This document shows, piece after piece, positions 8,158-16,309 of a DNA stretch of 34,412 nt. The first letter of the stretch is position 1; each line of letters starts with the position of its first letter. Location of the stretch: the NCBI GenBank assembly GCA_021399345.1, contig JAAFKI010000123.1:1-34412 (forward strand). The letters run 5' to 3'. Made by a program: the position numbers and the translations under genes. This DNA comes from Candidatus Heimdallarchaeota archaeon (GTDB lineage: Archaea > Asgardarchaeota > Heimdallarchaeia > Heimdallarchaeales > Heimdallarchaeaceae). The notes beneath the pieces are model-generated. The model was not told the origin of the DNA. It saw nothing but the letters and a program-made list of their open reading frames with translations, and did no database searches.

Positions 8158-9012
8158 TCAAGATTTGATATTATGTTTGGATTTTATTCTTTCTAGAGCT
8201 TCCTTAGCACTCTCACTAATGAATCTATTATCGTCTTCCAATAAATTCTCTAAAATATCTACAACAAGTATATCCCTAGAATATCCTAAGGCAGATGTAG
8301 CACATTTTCTTATAAACCAATTTTCACTCTCTAAAGCTTGTTTAAGAAGTGATAATCCTTCGTCACCTCCAATCTTTCCAATAGCTGAAGCAGCTTGTTC
8401 TTTTACATCTTGAAAATTGTCATTCATTAAGAGGTTAAAGAGATGCTTAATAGAATTATTACTTCGAATTTCACCCAGAATCCAAGCGATTTTAGATCTA
8501 ACATCCTTGTCAGGATCATCTATGAAGTATTCTAGAAGTTGTTCATCAAGATTTTCTTGCTCCAGCAGCTTTTTCCACCTTTCCTTGGCTATAAGAGATA
8601 AAGCTTCTTCTTTATCACTAGAAGGAACCCAACCCAAATGTTCCAACACTACAACTGATTCAGCCCTTACTTCCCAGCTAGTATCTTCCAATTTGTTCAC
8701 TAGGGAAGGAATAGCATCAAAAACCATCATATCTCCTAATGATCTGGTAGCATTTTTCCTTACCTCTGGTTCTTCATCATTTAAAGCAAGAATTAAAGGA
8801 TTGATTGTTCTTTCATCCGCTATTTTGCCTAGAGCCCAAGCTATGCGGCTCCTTACTAGTGCAACATCTTCCTTGAGCATTTTTATAAGAACAGAAACTG
8901 TTTGTTTTTTGCCAGGGTTATCAACAATGGAGTTAATTGTAAAAATTCGAACATGAAGGTCTTCGTCCTTTAAACTTTCAAGTAAAGCTTCTACTTCATC
9001 ATCTTCAATCAT
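8158..9012 (-). CDS. HEAT-repeat (PBS-lyase-type) protein
   Basis: 284 residues built almost entirely of about 30-residue helical hairpins. Examples are VRSRIAWALGKIADERTINPLILAL, VRKNATRSLGDMMVFDAIPSLVNKL, VRSKIAWILGEIRSNNSIKHLF, VKEQAASAIGKIGGDEGLSLLKQAL and IRKCATSALGYS. The xVRxxAxxALGxI signature is that of the E-Z/PBS-lyase HEAT family, with about eight repeats. Such proteins are scaffolds; the partner is unknown. There is no catalytic cysteine evidence for a bilin lyase. It starts at ATG 9012, 23 bp after the small beta-rich gene, so the two probably form one unit. The opposite strand also stays open for 179 codons, but only as a shadow of the repeat. Confidence 0.88.
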   Translation of the reverse strand: MIEDDEVEALLESLKDEDLHVRIFTINSIVDNPGKKQTVSVLIKMLKEDVALVRSRIAWALGKIADERTINPLILALNDEEPEVRKNATRSLGDMMVFDAIPSLVNKLEDTSWEVRAESVVVLEHLGWVPSSDKEEALSLIAKERWKKLLEQENLDEQLLEYFIDDPDKDVRSKIAWILGEIRSNNSIKHLFNLLMNDNFQDVKEQAASAIGKIGGDEGLSLLKQALESENWFIRKCATSALGYSRDILVVDILENLLEDDNRFISESAKEALERIKSKHNIKS

Positions 9013-9035
9013 TTATTTTCCACTCTCTAAAGATG

Positions 9036-9341
9036 TTAATTACTTAGACACTCCCACGAATCTACCAGAAGCTGATATTCTTGATATGTATCATCCTTAA
9101 TTTTTTGTGGTCTCTTGGAGCTTCCTTTAGTAAGAATTATTTCTCCATTGATTTTCATTTTTCCTCTGCATGTAATTGGTTCTCGAGAATAAATTACGAT
9201 TTGTTCTCCGTTATCTAAATCAAAATAATTTATATGATTCCTATCACTAATGAATTTAATTAGATGCTGCCACGGGATTTTTGATATATTCCCCGTTAGA
9301 GTTATTTTTTCTCCAACAGATTCAGTAAAATTATATCTCAA
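9036..9341 (-). CDS. Small beta-rich protein, possibly OB-fold, 101 aa
   Basis: A short gene with no named family. The pattern of alternating strands (KITLTGNISKIPW; YFDLDNGEQIVIYS; GKMKINGEIILTKG) with glycines between them resembles a five-stranded OB-fold, as in small nucleic-acid-binding proteins. The IVIYSREPITCRGKMKINGEII block looks like OB strands 3 to 5. This is pattern matching only. No ATG is available in frame; TTG 9341 follows an in-frame stop by two codons and is the likely start. It precedes the HEAT-repeat gene by 23 bp and diverges from the large PAS kinase. The alternative is a SHS2-like or unrelated beta domain. Confidence 0.6.
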   Translation of the reverse strand: MRYNFTESVGEKITLTGNISKIPWQHLIKFISDRNHINYFDLDNGEQIVIYSREPITCRGKMKINGEIILTKGSSKRPQKIKDDTYQEYQLLVDSWECLSN

Positions 9342-9434
9342 TGAGTATCAACTTCTGTGTTTAGGTTAATAATTGGAAGTATTTTTATTTTTCCTTAAGA
9401 AAAAACAATTATAGCTCTTTGAACATATGTAATA

Positions 9435-9440
9435 GGAGGT
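9435..9440 (+). promoter_or_regulatory. Shine-Dalgarno (GGAGGT) of the multi-PAS kinase
   Basis: GGAGGT lies 7 nt before ATG 9448 in a leader that also contains AT-rich TATA candidates (about 9380-9417). It decides the start. Confidence 0.7.
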
Positions 9441-9447
9441 TGTTCGA

Positions 9448-12400
9448 ATGGTGAAATCCAATAAAGCTGAAAAAAGTGAATTTTCACCTGATGTAATCAG
9501 AGTATTGCATATTGATGACGAAGAAGATTTTCTCTTCTTAACAAAGGAATTTGTTGAAAAAATGAGTGAAGGAGAGATACAAGTAGAATCTTTAAGGAAT
9601 CCCATGGAGGTTTTTGAGAGAATAAAAGATAATAATATTGACATTATAGTATGCGATTATCTGATGGAGGATCTGAATGGACTAGATCTGTTGAAACAGA
9701 TAAAACAAAGAGAGGTTCAAATACCTTTCATAATCTTTACAGGTAGAGGAAGAGAAGAAGTTGTAATTGATGCCCTTAACCTCGGAGCAGATTATTACAT
9801 TAGAAAAGGTTTAGATGCAAGAAGTCAATATACTGAACTTGTACATCAAATTCGTACAGTTTTTAGACATAAGAAAGCCGAACAAGCTCTAACTGAAAGT
9901 GAAAAAACTATAACAAGAGAAAGGGACCTTACTCAACATTATCTGAATGAAACAAATGTTATGTTTGTTATCGTAAATGAGAATGAGATTGTTGAATTAA
10001 TGAACAAAGAAGTAACCTATGTATTAGGCTATACTGAGAAGGATTTAATAGGTAAAAACTGGTTTACAACAGCTTATTCTTCAGAATACGTAGATGAATT
10101 AAGGTTCAGTTTTCAACAAGTTATTGTGGGTATGCAAAAACCAACGCCATATTTTGAGATTGAAATGGAAACAAAAAATGGAGATAAAAGAATAATTGCT
10201 TGGCGTAATACAACCATAAGAGATGAAAATGATAAAGTAATCAAAATGCTGGGAGTAGGAGATGATATTACTCAAAGGAAGGAAATAGAAGCAGCTTTGC
10301 AACAAAGTGAAGAGAAGTATCGAAAGTTAGTGGATACATCCCCTGATTCTATTGTTCTTGCAGATTTAAAAGGTATTATTACATTAGCTAATCAACAAGC
10401 TGCAATCATGCACGGAGTAGACAAACCTGAAGAATTAATTGGATGCTCAATGCTGGATTTTACTTCTCCTGAAGATCATGACAAAGTAATGAAGGGAATA
10501 AGAAAACAAACGTTTTCAACCCAAAAGGGATCTGTTGAATATAAAATGCTAAAAAAGAATGGTGAAAGTTTTCCAGTTGAACTTAATGCTGTAGTCATTA
10601 CTGACAAATCAAATAAACCAATAGCAATGATGGCCATAGGCAGGGATTTAACTCAAAGGATAAAAGCTGAAGAAGCCCTAAAAGAAAGCGAAGAAAAATA
10701 TCGAGGTTTTGTTCAGAACTTTGATGGGATAGCTTTTAGAGGTTCAATTAATTTCAAACCATTCTTTTTCCATGGAGCAGTCGAAAAAATAACTGGTTAT
10801 ATTGAAGAGGATTTTGTTTCAGGAGGACTAAGTTGGGACAAGCTAGTACTAGAAGAAGATATGGAACTATTACTAGCAATTAATGAAGATTTAGAAAATA
10901 TTCCAGGATTTAGTAATGTTATGGAGTACAGGATACGAAACAAAAATGGTGAAATCAGATGGATAAGACAACATCTCCAAAACATAGCTTCGAAGGAAGG
11001 AGACCCATTTATTGTTCAAGGTAGCTTGTATGATATAACAGAAAGAAAACTGATAGAAGAAAAACATAAAAAATCTGAAAAACTTTATAAAATTACTTTT
11101 GAAAGCACTGGAACGGCAAATTTGATTGCTAAAAGTGATAAAACTATAAGTCTAGTTAATTCGAGATTTGAAGAATTGACTGGTCTAAAGAAAACTGAAA
11201 TAGAAAACAAAATGAAATGGTCAGATTTTCTTTCAGAAGAAGAAACGACAAGATTTGAAAAACTTCAAGAATTACACTATCAAGACCCTACTCTAGCTCA
11301 AGATCATTTTGAAACTAACATAATTCTAAGAGATGGAACTAGCTTAAATGTATATCTAACAATAAAAACTATTCCAGAGAGTACGGATTTCATTGTAACT
11401 CTTATTGATATTTCACAAATGAAACTAGCGGAAGAACAACTCAAAGAATCTGAATCTCTTTACAGAACACTTTTCGAAGCTACAGGTGCAGCAAATGCTA
11501 TCGCTAGAGCAGACTCTATAGTAGAAAAAATGAATGATCGTTTAGAGGAAATGTCTGGTTATTCTAAAGAGGAAGTTGAAGGAAAACTTCCATGGCACAC
11601 TTTTGTTGATGAATCAGAATTAGAGAGGTTGATGGAATATAATAGAAGAAGAATGATAGACCCTACTAGTGTTCCAACAAGTTATGAAGCTAGGCTTAAG
11701 GATAAAAAAGGAAATATCGTTCCTTGTTTGATTCATGTTGGAGTAATTCCTAGTACTGAGAAATTTATAATTTCATTGATTGACATTTCAGAGACTAAAG
11801 AAGCAGAAAACGAATTATTGAAATCTGCTGAATTATACAAAACCATATTCGAAGCTACTGGAACTGCAAATATGATTGTAGGATCCGGTAGAGTCATAAA
11901 ACAAGTTAACTCTAAACTTGAAGAAGTTTCAGGATATATGAGGGATGATTTAATTGGTAGGAATTGGAGTGAGTTTGCACCAGAGACTGAAATGGATAAT
12001 TTGCTCGAATTTAGTAGAACTAGAAAAACAGACACTAGTAAAATACCCGCATTTTATGAAACAAAATTTGTTAACCGAAAAGGTGATGTTAGAAACGCCA
12101 TTGTTACCTTAACGTCCATTCCACTTTCAGAGGATTACATAGTATCTTTGTTTGATGTTACTGATATGAAACTGGCTGAGGAAGAATTAAAGAGGTCGGA
12201 AATTTTGTACAAAAATTTGTTTGAAAGCACTGGTATGGCTAATATCATTTATGACTTGGAAGCAAATATTGTTCTAGTTAATTCAAGAATGGAAAATCTA
12301 TCAGGTTATTCAAGCAAAGAATTAGAAGGACGAAAATGGATAGATTTTATTCCACAACCTGAGCTTAATCTAATGTTAGAGTATAACAGAAAGAGGATGC

Positions 12401-13209
12401 TACAACCTGAAAGTGTACCAAATCAATATGAAACACGCATGATAACAAAGGAAGGAACGCCAAAAAACATAATAATCACTGTTAACCCATTGCCTAATTC
12501 AACAAATTCTCTAGCCTCAGTTGTGGATATTTCTGAAAGAAGAAAAGTTGTAGATACTCTTACTAGACAGAAGAAAGAGCTTAGTAATTTTGTTCACTTG
12601 ATGGGTCACGATATAAGGAACTGCCTTTCATCAATTGAGGGATATGCAGATTTACTTGAAGAAAATGAGCAAGAAAAAGAATTTGTGTTAAAAAAGATAA
12701 ATAATCAAACTGAGTACCTCCGAAAACTCTTAAACAGGTCTATTGAACTTGCAGATGCAGGACAAACTGTAGAGAAATCTGAAAAAGTAAATCTGAATAA
12801 ACTTGTAGATACCATAGGAGCAATAACAATTCCGCAAAACATTAAACTCAACCATGATCCGCTTGTAGCTGTCAAAGCAGATAAAGAGAAACTATCACAG
12901 ATTTTCAAAAACCTATTCGAAAATGCTGTTATTCATGGAAAACCAAGTCAAATATCTGTGACAAGTAGATTGTTAGATAATGAAATAGTTTTAACTATAG
13001 AGAATGATGGTTTACAAATAGAAACTAAAACTGTGGAAGAAGCTTTTGAATCAATATTCACAACAAAAGAAAAAGAGTCGATTCATGGTTTAACAATTGT
13101 CAAGAAGCTAGTAGATGCTCACGGATGGAAAATAGGATTATCTGATAAGAAAGAAAGAGCATGTTTTGAAATACTAATTCCAAAAGAAGATATTACAGAA
13201 ATCTTCTGA
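9448..13209 (+). CDS. REC-PAS(x7)-histidine kinase hybrid sensor, 1253 aa
   Basis: Residues 15-145 are a receiver domain: acidic pair Asp23/Asp24 in HIDDEED, phospho-acceptor Asp70 in IIVCDYLMEDL, Thr in IIFTGRG, and Lys in YYIRKG. Seven PAS domains follow, starting near residues 161, 287, 415, 546, 670, 795 and 918. The last four share FE(S/A)TGxAN and NSRxEExSGY and recur every 124-125 residues, a tandem duplication. A dimerisation/phospho-acceptor helix follows with MGHDIRN (His1054), then an ATPase domain with N-box LFENAVIHG. Its G boxes are degenerate (ENDGLQI; ESIHGLTIVKK). There are no membrane helices, so it is a soluble cytoplasmic sensor. The N-terminal receiver may take phosphate from another kinase. 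The ligands or cofactors of the PAS domains are unknown. Confidence 0.92.
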   Translation: MVKSNKAEKSEFSPDVIRVLHIDDEEDFLFLTKEFVEKMSEGEIQVESLRNPMEVFERIKDNNIDIIVCDYLMEDLNGLDLLKQIKQREVQIPFIIFTGRGREEVVIDALNLGADYYIRKGLDARSQYTELVHQIRTVFRHKKAEQALTESEKTITRERDLTQHYLNETNVMFVIVNENEIVELMNKEVTYVLGYTEKDLIGKNWFTTAYSSEYVDELRFSFQQVIVGMQKPTPYFEIEMETKNGDKRIIAWRNTTIRDENDKVIKMLGVGDDITQRKEIEAALQQSEEKYRKLVDTSPDSIVLADLKGIITLANQQAAIMHGVDKPEELIGCSMLDFTSPEDHDKVMKGIRKQTFSTQKGSVEYKMLKKNGESFPVELNAVVITDKSNKPIAMMAIGRDLTQRIKAEEALKESEEKYRGFVQNFDGIAFRGSINFKPFFFHGAVEKITGYIEEDFVSGGLSWDKLVLEEDMELLLAINEDLENIPGFSNVMEYRIRNKNGEIRWIRQHLQNIASKEGDPFIVQGSLYDITERKLIEEKHKKSEKLYKITFESTGTANLIAKSDKTISLVNSRFEELTGLKKTEIENKMKWSDFLSEEETTRFEKLQELHYQDPTLAQDHFETNIILRDGTSLNVYLTIKTIPESTDFIVTLIDISQMKLAEEQLKESESLYRTLFEATGAANAIARADSIVEKMNDRLEEMSGYSKEEVEGKLPWHTFVDESELERLMEYNRRRMIDPTSVPTSYEARLKDKKGNIVPCLIHVGVIPSTEKFIISLIDISETKEAENELLKSAELYKTIFEATGTANMIVGSGRVIKQVNSKLEEVSGYMRDDLIGRNWSEFAPETEMDNLLEFSRTRKTDTSKIPAFYETKFVNRKGDVRNAIVTLTSIPLSEDYIVSLFDVTDMKLAEEELKRSEILYKNLFESTGMANIIYDLEANIVLVNSRMENLSGYSSKELEGRKWIDFIPQPELNLMLEYNRKRMLQPESVPNQYETRMITKEGTPKNIIITVNPLPNSTNSLASVVDISERRKVVDTLTRQKKELSNFVHLMGHDIRNCLSSIEGYADLLEENEQEKEFVLKKINNQTEYLRKLLNRSIELADAGQTVEKSEKVNLNKLVDTIGAITIPQNIKLNHDPLVAVKADKEKLSQIFKNLFENAVIHGKPSQISVTSRLLDNEIVLTIENDGLQIETKTVEEAFESIFTTKEKESIHGLTIVKKLVDAHGWKIGLSDKKERACFEILIPKEDITEIF

Positions 13210-13266
13210 TTTTCTTCAATCTCAGTTTCCTTTTAAAACCTCGCATGAAAATTCTATAGCTAGGTA

Positions 13267-13277
13267 TCCTTTTAAGC
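13267..13277 (+). promoter_or_regulatory. TATA-like element of the DegV gene
   Basis: TCCTTTTAAGC lies about 21-31 bp before ATG 13298 with no Shine-Dalgarno between, indicating a leaderless transcript. Confidence 0.4.
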
Positions 13278-13297
13278 TAGGATTTCTGTAGTAAGCT

Positions 13298-14221
13298 ATG
13301 ACCATACGAATTGTTACTGATAGCGCTTCAGACCTTTCATGGGATTTTGCAAGAGAAAATAATATCAAAATTGTGCCACTTTATATGATGGTACATGACG
13401 AAGTGCTCAAAGAAGATGAGAATTTCGATAGGGATAGTTACTACCAACTTTTCGAAGATGAAAAGGCTTTTCTTCACATACCTAAATTAAATTTGCATTC
13501 CTTTGTTCCTAGTACTTCTCAACCTAATCCTCAAGATTTTGAGATGGCATATCAAGAGCAGATTGACGAAGGTGCCAAAGAAATACTAGTAATTAATGTT
13601 ACAGCTGGATTATCAGGAACTACCAACAGTTCAAATTTAGCAGCTAAAAAGGTTATGAGAAAACAATCCGATGTCAAAATATACATTATTGATGCAAAGT
13701 CGGCATCTTATCCTGAAGTTATTTTAATAAGAATGGCACTAAATTTAATTAAACAGAAAAAATATACAGGAGAGCAAATTGCAGAGATTCTCAGAGAACA
13801 AGCAATAAAGATTCGTACAATTATTCTACTTCCAACAATAAGATATCTCTGGAAAGGTGGAAGACTAGGAAGATTTGGAACAGCTAAATTTGCACTAGGG
13901 TCTTTATTGAAAAAGAAACCCATAGTAACCATGAATGAAGAAGGATTCGTTGAAACTGCAGGATCTGCTACTGAAGTTGAAGATGGACTGATAGAGTCAT
14001 TAAGACTTAGTCTTGAGAACGCACCAAAAGAACCTAAAGCTTTTACTATCGTTTATGGTAGTAGGAAGGACTATGCTGAGAATCTTGCTGATCTAATAAA
14101 AGAGAAGTATCCTAAGATTGAAATTGAGATTGGTCAGAGTGGAGGTTCAGTTCTTTCGCATTTAGGACCTGAATCTATTGGATTGATAACTGATTACACA
14201 GATGATGATCACTGGAAATGA
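13298..14221 (+). CDS. DegV/FakB-like fatty-acid-binding protein
   Basis: 307 residues, slightly above the usual 280. It opens with IRIVTDSASDLSWDFARENNIKIVPL, the DegV signature. The lipid-head-group segment FVPSTSQPNPQDF follows, then VINVTAGLSGTTNSSNLAAKKV and IIDAKSASYPEV. In Firmicutes these proteins present fatty acids to the kinase FakA (DhaK/DhaL fusion). No FakA or DAK1/2 gene is in this window, so the partner is unknown. The RYLWKGGRLGRFGTAKFALGSLLKKKPI stretch corresponds to the GRI..A.......KP segment of the family. It is cytoplasmic with no signal peptide. Archaeal membranes use isoprenoids, so the bound lipid may differ. Confidence 0.9.
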   Translation: MTIRIVTDSASDLSWDFARENNIKIVPLYMMVHDEVLKEDENFDRDSYYQLFEDEKAFLHIPKLNLHSFVPSTSQPNPQDFEMAYQEQIDEGAKEILVINVTAGLSGTTNSSNLAAKKVMRKQSDVKIYIIDAKSASYPEVILIRMALNLIKQKKYTGEQIAEILREQAIKIRTIILLPTIRYLWKGGRLGRFGTAKFALGSLLKKKPIVTMNEEGFVETAGSATEVEDGLIESLRLSLENAPKEPKAFTIVYGSRKDYAENLADLIKEKYPKIEIEIGQSGGSVLSHLGPESIGLITDYTDDDHWK

Positions 14222-14272
14222 GTGAAAAACCATTCCACACGAAGTATAGGTAGGTCTTCTTGGAAAGGGTTC

Positions 14273-14287
14273 ATTCCGAAAAGGAAT
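14273..14287. repeat. Small hairpin between convergent genes
   Basis: ATTCC-GAAAA-GGAAT is a 5-bp stem with a 5-nt loop, between the DegV stop and the end of the YdjM-like gene. No T-tract follows, so terminator function is doubtful. Confidence 0.3.
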
Positions 14288-14295
14288 CATCTAAT

Positions 14296-14329
14296 AAGGT
14301 AGGATGGGGTTAAACATTTACTCTACCTT
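14296..14329. repeat. 7-bp inverted repeat at the 3' end of the YdjM-like gene
   Basis: AAGGTAG (14296-14302) and CTACCTT (14323-14329) are perfect inverted arms 20 bp apart, and the right arm includes the stop codon of the minus-strand gene. It may be a 3' stem-loop protecting or ending that message. Confidence 0.3.
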
Positions 14330-14841
14330 CTAACAAGGTCTAAATTCTCTTCTGCTTTCTTTTTCTTTGCATATTTCAAATAGTATCTTATTCCTAAAAT
14401 TAGAAAGCCAACTATGAACATGATTCCTAGTATTAGATAATCAGTTCTTGAAGACATAATATTGTACAATATCCCGTTTATCTGCGAAAATGGATAAAAG
14501 AACATTATCTCAGGATAAAGGATTGCATCAAAAAAAACATGAGAAAACAAACCTATAATGCCTGATATAAGAGACAGATAAATATTATATTTGTGGAGAT
14601 ATTTATCTAGTTTCAAAAATCTGTAGCATAACCAACTTATGACTGATGCAGGTATAAAGAAAACAATTACACCAAGAGTACTATGCATAATTCCATGCAT
14701 GCGCCCTATACCAGTAATAAGATAAAAAATCGGTTCAAGATCAATAATAACAGTTCCAATCAATAGTGCAATTGGATCCAAAAATGGCAATATACTAAAT
14801 AAAAAGATTCCAAAACCTAAATGCATTGGAGTAAAAGGCAT
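14323..14841 (-). CDS. YdjM-like integral membrane protein (putative membrane-bound metal-dependent hydrolase)
   Basis: 172 residues with four or five hydrophobic helices. MPFTPMHLGFGIF opens the protein. IDLEP at 33-37, GRMHGIMHSTLG with His49 and His53, and FSHVFFDAILYPE with His101 and Asp105 follow. The His7/Asp34/His49/His53/His101/Asp105 pattern is that of the YdjM/PF04307 family, often annotated as membrane-bound metal-dependent hydrolase though the reaction is mostly unproven. The C-terminal tail after the last helix is lysine-rich (KYAKKKKAEEN), fitting a cytoplasmic end. It lies 35 bp after the metallophosphoesterase gene on the same strand but has its own TATA box, which overlaps that gene's end. 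Confidence 0.8.
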   Translation of the reverse strand: MPFTPMHLGFGIFLFSILPFLDPIALLIGTVIIDLEPIFYLITGIGRMHGIMHSTLGVIVFFIPASVISWLCYRFLKLDKYLHKYNIYLSLISGIIGLFSHVFFDAILYPEIMFFYPFSQINGILYNIMSSRTDYLILGIMFIVGFLILGIRYYLKYAKKKKAEENLDLVRR

Positions 14842-14864
14842 CTTGGTTTAATAGCTATAATCAA

Positions 14865-14874
14865 CTTATATATC
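14865..14874 (-). promoter_or_regulatory. TATA box of the YdjM-like gene
   Basis: GATATATAAG on the minus strand is centred about 28 bp before ATG 14841, a near-perfect archaeal promoter spacing with no leader. It lies in the 35-bp gap just past the stop of the preceding metallophosphoesterase gene. Confidence 0.55.
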
Positions 14875-14876
14875 TT

Positions 14877-16190
14877 TTATCTAATCAAGCCGTTATATTT
14901 TCTTTTTCTGATTATAAAAACCACCACACAGCAATTTATTAATCCAGTAAAGATCAAAATACTGAAGCTTGTTTTCTCTGTAGGGATCTCAAGTAATGAA
15001 GTAAAATCATATTCAACATCATCTAAGCTAACACTTGTTCGGTTCAAGACAGTAATTACAGAAGATTCATTGTTGAACATTGGAGCTTCACAATGATAGA
15101 GAGTTGAAGCTGAAACATATTTTGCTTCATGATGATCATGACCATAAAGCATAACTTCAATTTTGTAACTAGCTCTTAGATTTGAAGCATGATTCTTGTA
15201 ATTCGAATGATAGAACAGTAGATTTGGTTTATCCTTTTCAACAGAAAGTATCTCATCAACACTAGCAAAATCAGTTGTACTTAGTCCTTCATTAGTACAA
15301 GTGAAACCAACGAATGACCAGTCTAGAAAATTAAAGTGCATATAATTCTCACCAAAGTAATTCCTCCAAACAACAATTGGATTATCAGGAAGAAGAGTTG
15401 ATTCATCCAAATCGTGATTTCCTCCAATAATGTAAATAGGTAAATCAAGTAAATCAAAAACCCATAAACTCAATTTCACCTGTACTTCAGCAGCTAAAGG
15501 TTTTCCAGTAATAGGATTAACATATTCTAAAGCTGGTGCTCCTTCTATTAAATCTCCAGTGAAGATTGCAAAATCTACATCAAGACTCTTTATTGAATCT
15601 ATATAGTTTAAGACTATATCAGTTGTATTCATTCCTGCATACGAAGGAATATGTGAATCAGAAATATGAAGAATTTTAAACGGATATGACTTCTCTGCTA
15701 CTATTTTAACTGAATTTGTTTGATAATCATCACCAATACTGCAATTCAATTGTAGATCGTATAATCCAGCAATATTCTCTGAAGGACTAACCTCAAAATA
15801 CCAAAGAGCATCAATCTCATTATATGTTGATTCTAAGATATCAAGAGTAATATTTGTTCCAGTTGAAACTAATGAAAACTCCCAATTAGTTGCATCTGAA
15901 GCAGCTTGAGCTATGATTGATATGTTTTGACTATAATCGATAATTGCAGGAAAACCTTTGTGGGGAGATTGAATTATTGAAAGAGGTCTAGCTACAAGGT
16001 GATATCGAGGAAAACTGGTTTCATTGAAATATTCTGTTGGAGAGGTAGCATTTATACTTGTTAGAACGGGATTATTGGTTGGGTTGTCTAGAAATATTAA
16101 ACCATCTATAGTTTGAGATTGAGACACAAATAAGCTTGAAAATACAATAATAAATGTTACTAAAAACCAAAGTCTAGATTTTGCTTGCAT
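14877..16190 (-). CDS. Exported, membrane-anchored calcineurin-like metallophosphoesterase
   Basis: 437 residues. Residues 1-26 form a signal peptide (basic start, then FLVTFIIVFSSLFVSQSQT). Residues about 60-165 look like a beta-sandwich (YDLQLNCSIGDDYQTNSVKIV). The catalytic domain follows with every dinuclear-metal motif: DSH (Asp178, His180), GDLIE (Asp213), GNHD (Asn258, His259), FYHSN (His328) and GHDHH (His351, His353). A C-terminal membrane helix (about 410-427) is followed by RKRKYNGLIR, so the enzyme is held on the outer face of the membrane. The family hydrolyses phosphomonoesters or diesters; the substrate is unknown. The promoter region is shared with the divergent SDR gene and contains an inverted repeat. 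Confidence 0.92.
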   Translation of the reverse strand: MQAKSRLWFLVTFIIVFSSLFVSQSQTIDGLIFLDNPTNNPVLTSINATSPTEYFNETSFPRYHLVARPLSIIQSPHKGFPAIIDYSQNISIIAQAASDATNWEFSLVSTGTNITLDILESTYNEIDALWYFEVSPSENIAGLYDLQLNCSIGDDYQTNSVKIVAEKSYPFKILHISDSHIPSYAGMNTTDIVLNYIDSIKSLDVDFAIFTGDLIEGAPALEYVNPITGKPLAAEVQVKLSLWVFDLLDLPIYIIGGNHDLDESTLLPDNPIVVWRNYFGENYMHFNFLDWSFVGFTCTNEGLSTTDFASVDEILSVEKDKPNLLFYHSNYKNHASNLRASYKIEVMLYGHDHHEAKYVSASTLYHCEAPMFNNESSVITVLNRTSVSLDDVEYDFTSLLEIPTEKTSFSILIFTGLINCCVVVFIIRKRKYNGLIR

Positions 16191-16214
16191 TATTATTTCA
16201 TTATTCTAGATAGA

Positions 16215-16246
16215 AATAAACCTTACTGTGATTTGACAGGTTTATT
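16215..16246. repeat. 8-bp inverted repeat between divergent metallophosphoesterase and SDR genes
   Basis: AATAAACC (16215-16222) and GGTTTATT (16239-16246) are perfect inverted arms with 16 bp between. Inside, CTGT and ACAG form a second, offset pair. The left arm coincides with the TATA-like GGTTTATTTC of the minus-strand gene (about 25-35 bp before ATG 16190), a position suited to an operator. Confidence 0.45.
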
Positions 16247-16309
16247 GATAAAACACAAGATTTACAAATGAACCTAATAAAAAATTGATAAGATTAGGAA
16301 GAATATCTA

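Noticed and set aside
8417..8956. 179-codon open frame on the plus strand opposite the HEAT-repeat gene
   Set aside because: It is the mirror of a repetitive helical protein: serine- and leucine-rich low-complexity translation, no promoter or ribosome binding site, and the minus-strand frame has a clear family pattern.
11083..12550. Repeated DNA units resembling a CRISPR or satellite array
   Set aside because: The similarity is at protein level in four in-frame PAS domains of about 375 bp each; there are no short identical repeats with spacers.
14268..14290. tRNA-like GGTTCATTCC (T-arm look-alike) between the DegV and YdjM-like genes
   Set aside because: The loop lacks the conserved A at position 58, the flanking bases do not pair as a T-stem, and no anticodon or acceptor stem can be drawn.
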